A stretch of 39,026 bases of DNA from Methylomonas methanica (GCA_001644045.1 LUUF01000112.1:1-39026); one strand, 5' to 3'. Positions 26,303-35,112 are shown, counted from the stretch's first letter. Notes: generated by a model not told the origin, from the letters alone. Program-made: numbers and translations.

Positions 26303-26654
26303 CTGTAAAATCGACTAGAGCCTGTAATCGAACTTCCTTGGGAGGTGAAATCCATACAGTATTTTGGATCGGCCTTGATCCTGAATGAAGTACATCGTAA
26401 TGACCGAGTGGATTTGAAACATAGCCTGGACTGTAGCGATGCCGGAAATCGTCAAATTCTCCCGCCCGTTCCCCCCTTTTTTCGCTGTAATACCACTCAT
26501 CGGTTCCGCCTTGGCCAGCTTTGCGGATTATCCAAGAGCGGGCGCGGGCGATTTGATTTATGCTTCGGCGTGGCCCTCTCGATAGTATTGCTCAACACGT
26601 TGTTTCGGAGTTATTTTCGACCGAATCTTAACCAATTACGCTACATTGAAAATT
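26303..26654. other. Intergenic region before the GH5 gene
   Basis: No gene here is convincing. A 48-codon plus-strand frame at 26439-26585 (MPEIVKFSRPF, then a hydrophobic FFAVIPLIGSALASFA) looks like an exported peptide but has no ribosome site, so it may be a decayed gene start. A GGGAGGTG purine run near 26340 is not followed by a sensible start. The GH5 promoter must lie in this gap. Confidence 0.3.
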
Positions 26655-27977
26655 ATGAAACCAAAAGCTGCGTTTCTCTTAATCCTTCCTAGAACAGCCG
26701 CCTTATTCTGGACGCTGATTATATCGTCCCCTTTAGCTTGTTTTGCGTCGGATTTCCTCAAAGTGGACGGCGTGGAAATCAGGGACAATTATGGCGCGGG
26801 GAAGGAAGTTCATCTTTACGGCACCAATCTAGGAGGCTGGCGAGGGCATGAACCCTGGATGTCGCCATTAGCCGGGGCATCAAACGAGTGGGATGCACGA
26901 AATATTCTTACCAATCGATTTGGCAAGGAGATTGTCTGGGATCTTTACAACACATACTGGGATTCCTGGATCACGGAAAACGATTTCAAGAACATCGCCG
27001 AAGCAGGTCTAAATTGTATTCGTTTGCCGATATTTGCATTTAACCATATGGATGACGAAGGCCACTGGCGACTGGACGATACCGGCGCCATTGATTTATC
27101 CAGAATTGAGTGGACCATTAACAAAGCCCTAGAATATGGGCTCTACACCATCATTGATCTGCACGGCGCGCCGGGGTCACAAAACGGAGCCCATCATTCA
27201 GGTCGGCAAAACGGCACTCTGCTTTACTCCTCTCCGCTTTATCAGAGTCAACTGGTAGAGTTTTGGGAAACTCTTGCCGCACGTTTTAAGGACAATGCCG
27301 CCGTGGCCGGTTACGACCTGCTGAATGAACCCTCTGAGACCTTTCCCGGCAGGATGGGTTCCGAGGTGGTTAATCTTTACGACCGTCTGTATCACGCAAT
27401 CCGCAGGATTGATCCCGACCATATCATCATTATGGAAGCTATCTGGTGGTGGGATACACTTCCCAACCCCCAAGAGAAAAACTGGGAGAACGTCGTCTAC
27501 TCCTTGCATTATTACCAATGGCAAAACAATAACGATTTCACGGTGATGAAAAACTCCGTGGATGGGTGGATACAAGATGCTCAAAAATGGGGTTCAAAAT
27601 ATAACGTACCGCATTTCATAGGAGAGTTCACGCTGTTTGAAAATGCCGAATCTTGGAATTACGGGCTTCAGCAATTTACAGAAACCGGCAGTCACTGGAC
27701 AACTTGGTCTTATAAGGTAGTGGGCCGCAATAACTGGGGTATGTACAACGCAGCAGGGCAAAACAGCAATGTTGCCGATATTACGGCGGACGATTTGGAC
27801 ACGATCAAACACAAATGGAGTCAGTGGAACACACTGGAATATTTTTCACCCAACCCTACAGTTATTAATGCCATGCAAAAAGCAACCTCAGGCCGAGACC
27901 TGAAGCGTCCCAATAGAGCCTTACCTTCTAAATTAGAAAAACCAGAGGGACAGAAAATTATTGGTATGGTCAATTAA
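26655..27977 (+). CDS. Secreted glycoside hydrolase family 5 enzyme
   Basis: A 440-aa exported glycosidase. A signal peptide (about 1-32, ending CFA-S) leads into the GH5 barrel: NLGGWRGHEPWM (about 58-69), CIRLPIF, LYTIIDLHGAPGSQNG, acid/base Glu225 in DLLNEPSE, HYYQWQ, and nucleophile Glu324 in HFIGEFTLF. The DLHGAPGSQNG element is typical of the exo-beta-1,3-glucanase/endoglucanase type, so a beta-glucan substrate is likely but not fixed. I chose ATG 26655; a TTG three codons upstream is possible, and neither has a strong ribosome site. A fragment of a second copy survives at 6241-6411. Confidence 0.85.
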   Translation: MKPKAAFLLILPRTAALFWTLIISSPLACFASDFLKVDGVEIRDNYGAGKEVHLYGTNLGGWRGHEPWMSPLAGASNEWDARNILTNRFGKEIVWDLYNTYWDSWITENDFKNIAEAGLNCIRLPIFAFNHMDDEGHWRLDDTGAIDLSRIEWTINKALEYGLYTIIDLHGAPGSQNGAHHSGRQNGTLLYSSPLYQSQLVEFWETLAARFKDNAAVAGYDLLNEPSETFPGRMGSEVVNLYDRLYHAIRRIDPDHIIIMEAIWWWDTLPNPQEKNWENVVYSLHYYQWQNNNDFTVMKNSVDGWIQDAQKWGSKYNVPHFIGEFTLFENAESWNYGLQQFTETGSHWTTWSYKVVGRNNWGMYNAAGQNSNVADITADDLDTIKHKWSQWNTLEYFSPNPTVINAMQKATSGRDLKRPNRALPSKLEKPEGQKIIGMVN

Positions 27978-28212
27978 GTATCGATAAACGGTTTTGCGTT
28001 TGAAGCCGTTCGGATTCCAAAACAGTTCCGTTGTGCGTTCAAACACCAACTGATGACACGACGTTTCGGCCCAGGATATAAGCAATTGAGCCTGTATTAG
28101 CAGGTACCGTATTGCCATACAGTCTCGCCTTTTTGCAATAATTCCAAAGAACAGTTGGCGACGGTTCTACCATTCATCAATAACTGATGCTAACCATTGA
28201 AGCTCGATGTTA

Positions 28213-29373
28213 CTAAACCCCTCTGATTCGTTCGGCAAGCAGGGGAAACAGTAAAACTGAAATCATGCCCGCGCTGACCAATACTGCCGCTCTATCCGCA
28301 GCCATAAGGCCAGACGTGACACCAACTTCAGAAATAATCACAATCATGGGCAGACCCGTGGCGGAATAAAGTGCAAACGGCAATCTGTCGTTTGGCGCTA
28401 ATGTTTGCTTGTAAAGCAATACGGGTACGCCGCGAATCAGAATAAGCAAACCTAATAGACAGATGATCTGTACCGGCACCAGCGGGGTTGCCCACAATGC
28501 ACTGATGTCAAATTTCATGCCTGCGACAATGAAGAAGATGGGAATCAAAAATCCATAACCGATGGCATCCAGTTTCTGGCGGAGAATCACGCCACCGTCG
28601 CCTTTACTGGCAAGGCTCACCACCATGCCCGCCGCAAATGCGCCAACCACCACATTCAATCCAAACTCACCGGCCAAAACCACTAACAAGGCTTGGAGCG
28701 CAATACAGATTCTCACCGGTAATTGACCGGTGCTCTGCATGGTTTGGGCCAAAAGATCGATTAAAGCGGAGGATCGAGCGTTAATTGCGGTATCTGCAAT
28801 AAAAAAAGTAATCCCGATAAAGGCCAGGATGAAAATGGTATGCAAAAAGGTACTATGGGTCGGAATAATCAGCATGGAGACAACTATCAAAGGTCCGAAC
28901 TCTCCCATCGCTGCGGCTGATAGCAGCAACTTGCCAAAATCTGTAGTCAAAATCCCTTCGTCGCGCAGGATCGGAGCCAATATGCCAAGTGCCGTGGTCG
29001 ATAGGGCAACGGCGGCTAATAACGGTGGGGCCTGAATCAAACCAATCGCATGCACGACGTACATGCAAGCCATGGCCACGATAAATGACAGCAGCCATCC
29101 TCCAACCGCAAGCGTCAAGGGCTTGCCTTTCATTTCATCGAGATTGATTTCCAGGCCCACCATGAAAAGCAAAAATGTAAGCCCCAACTCACCAAGCATA
29201 CCGACTAAACCATCGGCTGATACCCAGTTGAAAATATGAGGACCGACCATCATACCCAACAGCATTTCCGCGACCACAACCGGCATTCGAAAGCGCGTCG
29301 GTATTTTGACCAGTAAAGGAGCGAAAGCCGCCACCAGGGCTATGACAAATACTGCTATACGGTAAGATTCCAT
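28213..29373 (-). CDS. CPA2-family cation:proton antiporter (membrane domain only)
   Basis: A 386-aa, roughly 12-helix inner-membrane exchanger. The N-terminal signature is MPVVVAEMLLGMMVGPHIF, followed by LGELGLTFLLFMVGLEINLDEMKG, both typical of KefB/NapA-like CPA2 transporters. There is no TrkA-N or C-terminal regulatory domain, unlike KefB/KefC, so it is a short channel-less form probably exchanging Na+ or K+ for H+. It lies 66 bp downstream of the CLC gene on the same strand, so cation and chloride movement may be coordinated. Confidence 0.88.
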   Translation of the reverse strand: MESYRIAVFVIALVAAFAPLLVKIPTRFRMPVVVAEMLLGMMVGPHIFNWVSADGLVGMLGELGLTFLLFMVGLEINLDEMKGKPLTLAVGGWLLSFIVAMACMYVVHAIGLIQAPPLLAAVALSTTALGILAPILRDEGILTTDFGKLLLSAAAMGEFGPLIVVSMLIIPTHSTFLHTIFILAFIGITFFIADTAINARSSALIDLLAQTMQSTGQLPVRICIALQALLVVLAGEFGLNVVVGAFAAGMVVSLASKGDGGVILRQKLDAIGYGFLIPIFFIVAGMKFDISALWATPLVPVQIICLLGLLILIRGVPVLLYKQTLAPNDRLPFALYSATGLPMIVIISEVGVTSGLMAADRAAVLVSAGMISVLLFPLLAERIRGV

Positions 29374-29439
29374 GGCGGTCTCCTGGGTTTTTGCGGGTTA
29401 ACAAGACTGGAATGTCAGGCCAATTTAATGAACCATTCA

Positions 29440-30783
29440 CTAAATTCGATCTTTTCGCAAATCATTTTCCAGTAACGCTTCATAAACTGGTGGGTTTCCC
29501 AACCAATTCGCTATCAGTAATGCTGTAAAACAGGCGATAAATAACGGCAGAATCAATGTGTAATTGCTGGTCATCTCGATGATCAACACAATAGCAGTTA
29601 ATGGCGCTTGCACTACCCCACTAAAATAGGCGGCCATGCCAACCACGGCAAATAATTTTGAGTCCACATTTAATTCTGGGAACAGTAGTTGTAGGGATAC
29701 ACCGACCGCCCAACCCAACAGTGCGCCCAATACCAGAATGGGCATGAAGATACCACCCGCTGCGCCTGAGCAGGAACAGGCAATCGTTAAGACAAATCGT
29801 CCAATAAAAAACAACGCAATCGTTTCCAACGGTACTTGCCGCCCCACCAATATCTCGTTCACGAAGCTATGTCCGCCGCCTAACAATTCGGGGGTTTTCC
29901 ATGCCGTAACGGTTAACAATAACGTCAGTGTTAGCCACCAAAACCATTTGGGCCAGATGGGTAAGGTAATCAGTCGCTGTCCCCATAGCAAGGAACGAGT
30001 GAATAAACTACCCAATAGGGCGGAAAGAATGCCCAATGGCAAGAATGCAATGAGTAAGTTAAGTGGAGGAGTCGTGAAATTCTCGAAATGAAAAGCTGGT
30101 TGTTGTCCTAGCACCGCTCTACAAACCATGTCGGCCGTCATACATGCGATAGCGGCAGTAAAAAACTCAAGCGTAGAACACCGCCTCTCAAGTTCTTCGA
30201 GCACGAAGGTCAATCCGGAAAGCGGCGCGTTGAATGCAGCCGTCAGTCCGGCTCCGCCACCGGCGGCGACCAAAATCAATTGATCGGAGTGTTTTTTAGT
30301 GGGCCAAAGATTTGCCAGCCCTTGTCCAATGGCGCTTCCCATATGTACACAAGGCCCCGCCCGCCCAACTACCAGGCCTGCGACCCCTCCGATGAACATG
30401 CTAAAAAACTTGGCAATCAATACCCGAAACCAGCGAAAATGGCGGCGTCCTATGAGAATGGCTTTAATATGCGGGATACCGCTCCCGCTGGCCTCTGGCG
30501 CAAGCCACCTGATAGCGCTGACAGCGATAATCAACGTGATTAATGTTGACCAAAAGATCATTCCTGACCCGCTATTCGTGAGATAAGCAAAGGCCAAAAG
30601 ACTTTTTCTAAAGGCCTCGGCGCAATCTATTGCCTTATGAAATAGTACCGAAACACCGCCCGTTAACAGCCCAAGCAAAACAGCCTGCGGGATTAACCGA
30701 TGGCGTTGCCGATCCTTTACGATGGAGTCATCCCGCATACTTTGGCAATCATCCGCTCTGTGTAAGTTTATTTCGGTGACCAA
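29440..30783 (-). CDS. CLC-family chloride channel/transporter
   Basis: A 447-aa CLC protein with the Cl--binding motifs GSGIPHI at 100-106 and, near the C-terminus, a Tyr in NPPVYEALL equivalent to the pore tyrosine. The internal proton glutamate region is kept (FVLEELERR). The second selectivity motif is GRAGPCVHMG, where Ala142 (codon 30358-30360) replaces the external gating glutamate (G-R-E-G-P; Glu148 in E. coli ClcA). Such a change uncouples Cl- and H+ in ClcA, so this protein may act as a passive Cl- path. No CBS domains are present. The CPA2 antiporter follows after 66 bp. Confidence 0.9.
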   Translation of the reverse strand: MVTEINLHRADDCQSMRDDSIVKDRQRHRLIPQAVLLGLLTGGVSVLFHKAIDCAEAFRKSLLAFAYLTNSGSGMIFWSTLITLIIAVSAIRWLAPEASGSGIPHIKAILIGRRHFRWFRVLIAKFFSMFIGGVAGLVVGRAGPCVHMGSAIGQGLANLWPTKKHSDQLILVAAGGGAGLTAAFNAPLSGLTFVLEELERRCSTLEFFTAAIACMTADMVCRAVLGQQPAFHFENFTTPPLNLLIAFLPLGILSALLGSLFTRSLLWGQRLITLPIWPKWFWWLTLTLLLTVTAWKTPELLGGGHSFVNEILVGRQVPLETIALFFIGRFVLTIACSCSGAAGGIFMPILVLGALLGWAVGVSLQLLFPELNVDSKLFAVVGMAAYFSGVVQAPLTAIVLIIEMTSNYTLILPLFIACFTALLIANWLGNPPVYEALLENDLRKDRI

Positions 30784-30891
30784 GCTGTCAATAACAAACT
30801 CCTCTATTTATAAACGCGATCAAAAACTAGGCCGCAGACATTCCATTCTCTGGCCTAGCACAGTAAAAAATGCTTGTTTTAATCTCGCACA

Positions 30892-31608
30892 CTAAAACTG
30901 GTAACGGACATTGAACTGAACGTTATGGGTAAACAGGTTGTTCCCGGTTTTGCTTTGTACGTACTGCCCTAAATAGCCTAAGTCAGCCCCCAATTGTTTA
31001 GTGAATTGAAACCCAACGCCTGCAAGCGCCCGGTTTTCCGTAAATCCGGTGCGCCCGAACGTATTGTCATTCACATACTCCATCACTTCATCGCCGACAT
31101 AGGCACTGAGGTCCTTATGGATGAATCGTAAAGGGTAATTAACTTGTACCAATTCACGCGCTCGCACACCGACATCGCCGGTGTCTTGACGAATACGTTG
31201 TTCAAGGCGCAACCTGCCGGTGAATTTCAGATCACCCAGCGACGAGTTCCACAAAAAGTCCTCATAGGGCCGGTTTTCCTGATATGCGAGCTTATCCAAA
31301 GGGTGAATCCAATCGTGGACATAGCCGACCCAAACGCTGGCGTTTTGGTTAATCGAGTAACCCAGTTGCCCAAACAGCAGATTCTCCGAAAATCTAAAGC
31401 CGTTTGAACTGTCATCTCTCTGCCGGGTTTGCTCCAGAATCTGCCAATGAAAATCTTTTAATGCAGGGGAAAACTTATCCAGATTTCCCGACAAGTTAAT
31501 CGAATCCCAATTACCCGCCATCTCATTGGTTGCCGCCACACTCACTGGTCCATAGGAGAGACTGAACAATGACAGGACTCTTAAGACATTTATTACTCTT
31601 AAACGCAT
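30892..31608 (-). CDS. DUF2490 outer-membrane protein
   Basis: A 238-aa exported protein with a signal peptide (about 1-26, ending VAA) and a DUF2490-like barrel: NLSGNLDKFSPALKDFHWQ, WVGYVHDWI, LRLEQRIRQDTGDVG and RARELVQVNYPL are typical. It ends NVQFNVRYQF, with C-terminal Phe as outer-membrane insertion signal. The function of DUF2490 is unknown. Its promoter region carries a 15-bp palindrome also found before marR. The CLC gene follows after 108 bp, so it may be the first gene of a DUF2490-CLC-CPA2 transcript. Confidence 0.8.
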   Translation of the reverse strand: MRLRVINVLRVLSLFSLSYGPVSVAATNEMAGNWDSINLSGNLDKFSPALKDFHWQILEQTRQRDDSSNGFRFSENLLFGQLGYSINQNASVWVGYVHDWIHPLDKLAYQENRPYEDFLWNSSLGDLKFTGRLRLEQRIRQDTGDVGVRARELVQVNYPLRFIHKDLSAYVGDEVMEYVNDNTFGRTGFTENRALAGVGFQFTKQLGADLGYLGQYVQSKTGNNLFTHNVQFNVRYQF

Positions 31609-31678
31609 GTAGTACCTCTAAAAATCAAATCGGCCATCAGCGTTTCTAATGGCATTCTAATAACGACATCATGTTGAT

Positions 31679-31693
31679 GCAAACATTGTTTGC
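31679..31693. promoter_or_regulatory. Operator-like palindrome before the DUF2490 gene
   Basis: GCAAAC-ATT-GTTTGC is identical, including the centre, to the palindrome in front of marR (34283-34297). It lies 71-85 bp upstream of the DUF2490 start, in promoter position for the minus-strand genes. Outer flanks (TGTTGA left, ACAATA right) partly extend the symmetry. The rest of the 322-bp gap 31609-31930 is AT-rich with no gene. Confidence 0.6.
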
Positions 31694-31930
31694 GACAATA
31701 TAAATGCACGCCGCATGCCAATATGCAGAGTATTGTTTTATAGAAGGTTTTCTTGATTTAACTCGCTACTTAGCAATCCTGGTGGTTGAAAAAACCAAGA
31801 CCATTTGATAATTGGTGGATGAGATTGTGGTTCTGGGGAAAAAATTGTGGAGTGATCCGAATTGACTAAATGCATTTGTATATTGATGAAATCTCAACAT
31901 TGCGATTATCGGCCTAGCCTTAATAGCGTG

Positions 31931-32206
31931 CTACTTATCTGAATTTGTATTTTGATGTCGAGCTAGACGACTTCGTTTACGGTAAGACCCTTCCAAGCAA
32001 GACAATCTATTCGGGTCCACATGAAAGTCATGCCCTCGAATGCTTCTAGTCGAGTTTCCAGCGATTTTTGTAAGTGGATGGGGTTTCGAGCAACGGGTAC
32101 TCGTTCTTTTTGACAGATCAAATTGAGTTACTTGCTGAGGTTCGCGTTGTTCACATCCGCATAAGCAGATCAAGCCAACAAGACAATACAAAACTAAAAA
32201 TCGCAT
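31931..32206 (-). CDS. Putative 91-aa lipoprotein
   Basis: Starting at ATG 32206, the 91-aa product has a short signal MRFLVLYCLVGLICLCGC with a lipobox LCGC (Cys18), then a basic, Cys-containing tail (two further cysteines) with no recognisable domain. The frame is open further upstream, but that part has no plausible start or signal. It lies 103 bp downstream of the glycosyltransferase/HAD fusion on the same strand. The tail has little predicted structure, so reading frame and function are uncertain. Confidence 0.45.
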   Translation of the reverse strand: MRFLVLYCLVGLICLCGCEQREPQQVTQFDLSKRTSTRCSKPHPLTKIAGNSTRSIRGHDFHVDPNRLSCLEGSYRKRSRLARHQNTNSDK

Positions 32207-32309
32207 TTTGATTCGAAGAAAATCAAATGAACCATAAACAACATATCTTTGGTGGAGCAATTGCCGTATGCCACGTATATAAGGCAACCGTTCACCACTG
32301 GATTTCCCC

Positions 32310-33800
32310 CTATTTCTGGTCAACCAAATTTGCTTCATGTCCTAGCAATTTGACTAAGTCAGTAAACGCATTGATAACGGCAATGCCCGGCTCTTCTGAC
32401 AACTTAGGCGACTTGGGATCGATAACGAACGCGTTATCTGCTAGCCGTAACATTTCCAGATCATTCAGGTTGTCACCGACAGCCCAGATAAGTTCGACAG
32501 GCGGCGGCGTTTTATCAGCCAAGACACAACGCAAAACATTGCTTTTACAAATTGGGGCATCCGCATCGTCATCATCAGGCAAAAAAGCCGAATTGATTTG
32601 CAGCTGTCCATTGCAGACATCGCCTTCGAAGGTCAAGGTATGAGCCAAAGCAAAATCGGCGAATATGCGCCGCCTGATGATCTCGGCGGCAATGAAATAG
32701 CTGTCGCTGACTACGCCAACCATGAATCCGGCGCGTCGCGCCTGGTTGACCAATTCAACGACGCCTGGGCGAATTTCCAGCGAGCGTGCTGTTTGCTCGA
32801 ATTGCTGCTTGTGAACGAAGCGAAACAGCCCGGCTATCCGCTCGCTACGGGTAATGGCATCATCGTGAGGCGTATCCAGCATTTGCATCAGTGCCGCCTC
32901 ATTTCCTGTAATGCGCGCCAGCTCCAATGCAAATCGCGACGGGGTTATCGTGCCGTCCATGTCCAATAACAGCAGGCATCGTCGCCCCTTGCGTAGACTA
33001 AGTACATAGTCGATACCGGCAGTGACTTGACGCTGGCTTTCGTACATGGCTATCACTTGCTCTACATGCAGGCGACCGGCAAGTTTGGCGCGATTGAATA
33101 TGACGCGGCTAACCTCATTGGCCATAAAAGTTAGATCATGCAAGGGCTGACTATCGTGCTCTAGCGAGCCAATGTCGACCTCTGCCAACTGAGCGCCTGC
33201 CAGGTAGGCATCAACCAACAAACCGACATCAACACCATAGCCATCTTCAAAGGTAAGGGCCTGCAAAAGAGACCTACGTGCTGCGATAATTCCACCGAGC
33301 GGCTGAGCCAGATGGGCCAGCTCGGGAAAGAAAACCTTCAACATCGGTTTGGCTGTGAGTTCGGTGACTCGACCGCCGCCTCGCCCGAAGCGGGCTTTGA
33401 CGAAATCCGCCTCGTTATTGAGCAGCGGCAAACAGAGACTGGTGATGATACCGGGGCGTAAGTTGGCCAGATCGCCGTCCAGATAAACAACAATATCTTG
33501 GATAGCCGCAGCTGCTCCGTCGCGCATCGACGTCCCCTTGCCCAACATACTGCTGGTCACAACCAGGGCTCCAGCTTGTCGTGCCAGCATCGCGGTGTTG
33601 TCTATAGAACTATCGTCGATGACGATCACTTCATCGGTTGCTGGGTCGGCTAGGGCGTAAGCAACGACTTCCTGGATGCGTTTGGCTTCGTTCAAGGCCG
33701 GTATCACGACACTGGCACAGGCTTTCACGATTGTAGATTGGAGAGCCGGTCCATTTTTTGTTGCCTTGAAGCCGAATCGGCGACGATATTTCGCTTTCAT
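32310..33800 (-). CDS. Glucosyl-3-phosphoglycerate synthase-like glycosyltransferase fused to a HAD phosphatase
   Basis: A 496-aa two-domain protein. Residues 28-255 are a GT-A fold transferase with GpgS (GT81) marks: VVIPALNEAKRIQEVV, IDDSSIDNT, DGD metal site at 108-110, GGGRVTELTAKPML at 141-154, QPLGG, and GYGVDVGLLVDAYL. Residues 273-485 are a phosphoserine-phosphatase-type HAD domain with an intact DMDGT (280-284), VSDSYF and GDNLNDLEML. GpgS joins NDP-glucose to 3-phosphoglycerate and a separate phosphatase normally releases glucosylglycerate; here both steps would be in one chain. A mannosyl product cannot be excluded. The 42-aa lipoprotein is upstream. Confidence 0.8.
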   Translation of the reverse strand: MKAKYRRRFGFKATKNGPALQSTIVKACASVVIPALNEAKRIQEVVAYALADPATDEVIVIDDSSIDNTAMLARQAGALVVTSSMLGKGTSMRDGAAAAIQDIVVYLDGDLANLRPGIITSLCLPLLNNEADFVKARFGRGGGRVTELTAKPMLKVFFPELAHLAQPLGGIIAARRSLLQALTFEDGYGVDVGLLVDAYLAGAQLAEVDIGSLEHDSQPLHDLTFMANEVSRVIFNRAKLAGRLHVEQVIAMYESQRQVTAGIDYVLSLRKGRRCLLLLDMDGTITPSRFALELARITGNEAALMQMLDTPHDDAITRSERIAGLFRFVHKQQFEQTARSLEIRPGVVELVNQARRAGFMVGVVSDSYFIAAEIIRRRIFADFALAHTLTFEGDVCNGQLQINSAFLPDDDDADAPICKSNVLRCVLADKTPPPVELIWAVGDNLNDLEMLRLADNAFVIDPKSPKLSEEPGIAVINAFTDLVKLLGHEANLVDQK

Positions 33801-33915
33801 ACGGTTTTCCTATTTGATTTGCGGCAGCAATTTAAAGCCGCAATTTCATAATCACTTTCTTTTAGGCTTTATTGGTGGATTGTGATTCCTAAGAGTTGAA
33901 ACTGACTAGCCGACT

Positions 33916-34044
33916 TTAAGCGGTCGTCGAAGACGATCGATCGATGGGAACTGCGGCCTGTTGCCCGCAACAGGATGTCAATAACATGGCGAAGCTAAGA
34001 CAAACCCAGTAAATAAGCTGCCTCGTGCGATTTTTTGAAAACAT
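33916..34044 (-). CDS. 42-aa lipoprotein, paralogue of the one at 15635-15766
   Basis: Begins MFSKNRTRQL at ATG 34044, followed by a hydrophobic IYWVCLSFAML and lipobox LTSC (Cys25), then a short tail with PIDRSSSTTA. It parallels the 43-aa lipoprotein ahead of the RND genes in start (MFS), IY at the helix, lipobox spacing and P-x-D-x-S-S tail. The frame is open 22 codons further upstream, but the signal begins here. It heads the minus-strand set, divergent from marR. Confidence 0.55.
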   Translation of the reverse strand: MFSKNRTRQLIYWVCLSFAMLLTSCCGQQAAVPIDRSSSTTA

Positions 34045-34246
34045 GGTAATTTCGTATTTTATGTATATTGCTTTGTAACAATCCCTACTGAAAAGAAGAG
34101 GTTCGATCAATCACAAAACATATGCGTTGCTTCGGATTGGCTTCAGCTCGATGGGTTGTAGGCAAGCTAGGGAGCTGATTTTCAACATATTTACAATTTT
34201 TGAAACCACATCAAATATCTCCACATCAGTTGAATACCCCTTAGAC

Positions 34247-34276
34247 TTGCCTGGGGCTATTATATAGCGGCATAAT
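34247..34276 (+). promoter_or_regulatory. Predicted promoter of the marR-nhaD genes
   Basis: TTGCCT (34247-34252) and CATAAT (34271-34276) are separated by 18 bp, a fair sigma-70 match. The -10 box touches the start of the operator palindrome, so a repressor bound there would block transcription. The rest of 34045-34440 holds nothing else besides the operator and a short leader frame. Confidence 0.45.
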
Positions 34277-34304
34277 GTTTACGCAAACATTGTTTGCCTA
34301 AACA
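34276..34304. promoter_or_regulatory. MarR-type operator in the marR promoter
   Basis: A 29-bp palindrome: TGTTTA-c-GCAAAC-att-GTTTGC-c-TAAACA, both arm pairs perfectly complementary. Its 15-bp core (34283-34297) is identical to the site before the DUF2490 gene. It overlaps the predicted transcription start, lies between the divergent marR and lipoprotein/GpgS-fusion genes, and has the size and symmetry expected for a dimeric winged-helix MarR protein. Autoregulation is the simplest reading. Confidence 0.65.
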
Positions 34305-34412
34305 TAAAACAAGCATTAATCTTTAATGACTTTTATGAACTCTACTTTTGGCTGAGGCTGACAACGGGAGGATGGAACCAATCGAGTCTACTTACCCGTT
34401 TGAGGGATAATA

Positions 34413-34451
34413 ATGTCTTTGAACGAAAATTTTGCCGAACATGATTCGTAA
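34413..34451 (+). CDS. Possible 12-aa leader peptide overlapping the marR start
   Basis: GAGGGA (34402-34407) is correctly placed five bases before ATG 34413. The frame MSLNENFAEHDS ends at TAA 34449-34451, in a different frame and overlapping the marR ATG at 34441, which has no good ribosome site of its own. marR could thus be translated by coupling to this leader. Confidence 0.35.
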   Translation: MSLNENFAEHDS

Positions 34452-34989
34452 CCCAAAAGATAAAACATCCTTGAAAACCTCTGACACAGAAGAGTCCAAA
34501 CAGTGGTCGCATGAGGTATTGAAACAGTTTCGGCTGATTTTTAAAGCCGTTCAGCAACATTCGCAATGGGTTGAAACGCATTGCGGTGTCACCAGCGCAC
34601 AGTTGTGGGCCTTGTGGGAATTATCAAAAAATCCGGGATTGAAAGTCACCGAGTTGGCCAAGGCGATGTCGATTCATCATTCCACCGCCAGTAATATGCT
34701 CGATAAGCTGGCCAAGAAAGGATTAATCATGCGGGAGCGCATTAGCCAGGATCAGCGGGTTGTCACACTGACGTTGACTCAGGAGGGTTCTGAGTTATTA
34801 AACCAGGTGCCGTCGCCCCCACAAGGCATTTTGCAGCATGCTTTATTTGACTTGCCGGAGAACGTTCTCAAGTCTCTTGCCAAGAATCTTGATCTGCTTG
34901 TTAAAGAAATGAAAATTAAGGATATCGAAGCGGCGATGCAGCCAATTAATCCGCTGCCTAAAAAGTCGCCGTCCAGCAAAAGGAAATAA
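34441..34989 (+). CDS. MarR-family transcriptional regulator
   Basis: A 182-aa regulator with a winged helix at about 45-125: VTSAQLWALWELSKNPGLKV, TELAKAMSIHHSTASNMLDK (recognition helix) and LIMRERISQDQRVVTLTLTQEG (wing). Dimerisation helices flank it, and the tail is basic (PLPKKSPSSKRK). ATG 34441 or TTG 34432 may be the start. It is the first gene before nhaD and is divergent from the lipoprotein and GpgS-fusion genes. The operator in its promoter suggests it represses itself and, through the second site, the DUF2490-CLC-CPA2 genes. The ligand is unknown. Confidence 0.88.
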   Translation: MIRNPKDKTSLKTSDTEESKQWSHEVLKQFRLIFKAVQQHSQWVETHCGVTSAQLWALWELSKNPGLKVTELAKAMSIHHSTASNMLDKLAKKGLIMRERISQDQRVVTLTLTQEGSELLNQVPSPPQGILQHALFDLPENVLKSLAKNLDLLVKEMKIKDIEAAMQPINPLPKKSPSSKRK

Positions 34990-35112
34990 TGAACGTTTAG
35001 GCCAACCCGACAGAGACAACAACAGCGTTGTTACTGGAGTATGAATTTGGGAACTGATATTGAGAACGATGACCCTAAAGCGGGTAACAGTACTACCGAG
35101 ATGGAAGACTGT

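Noticed and set aside
26345..26692. A 115-codon plus-strand frame before the GH5 gene
   Set aside because: Its GTG start lies inside the purine run that would be its ribosome site, the composition is not protein-like, and it runs into the GH5 signal peptide in another frame.
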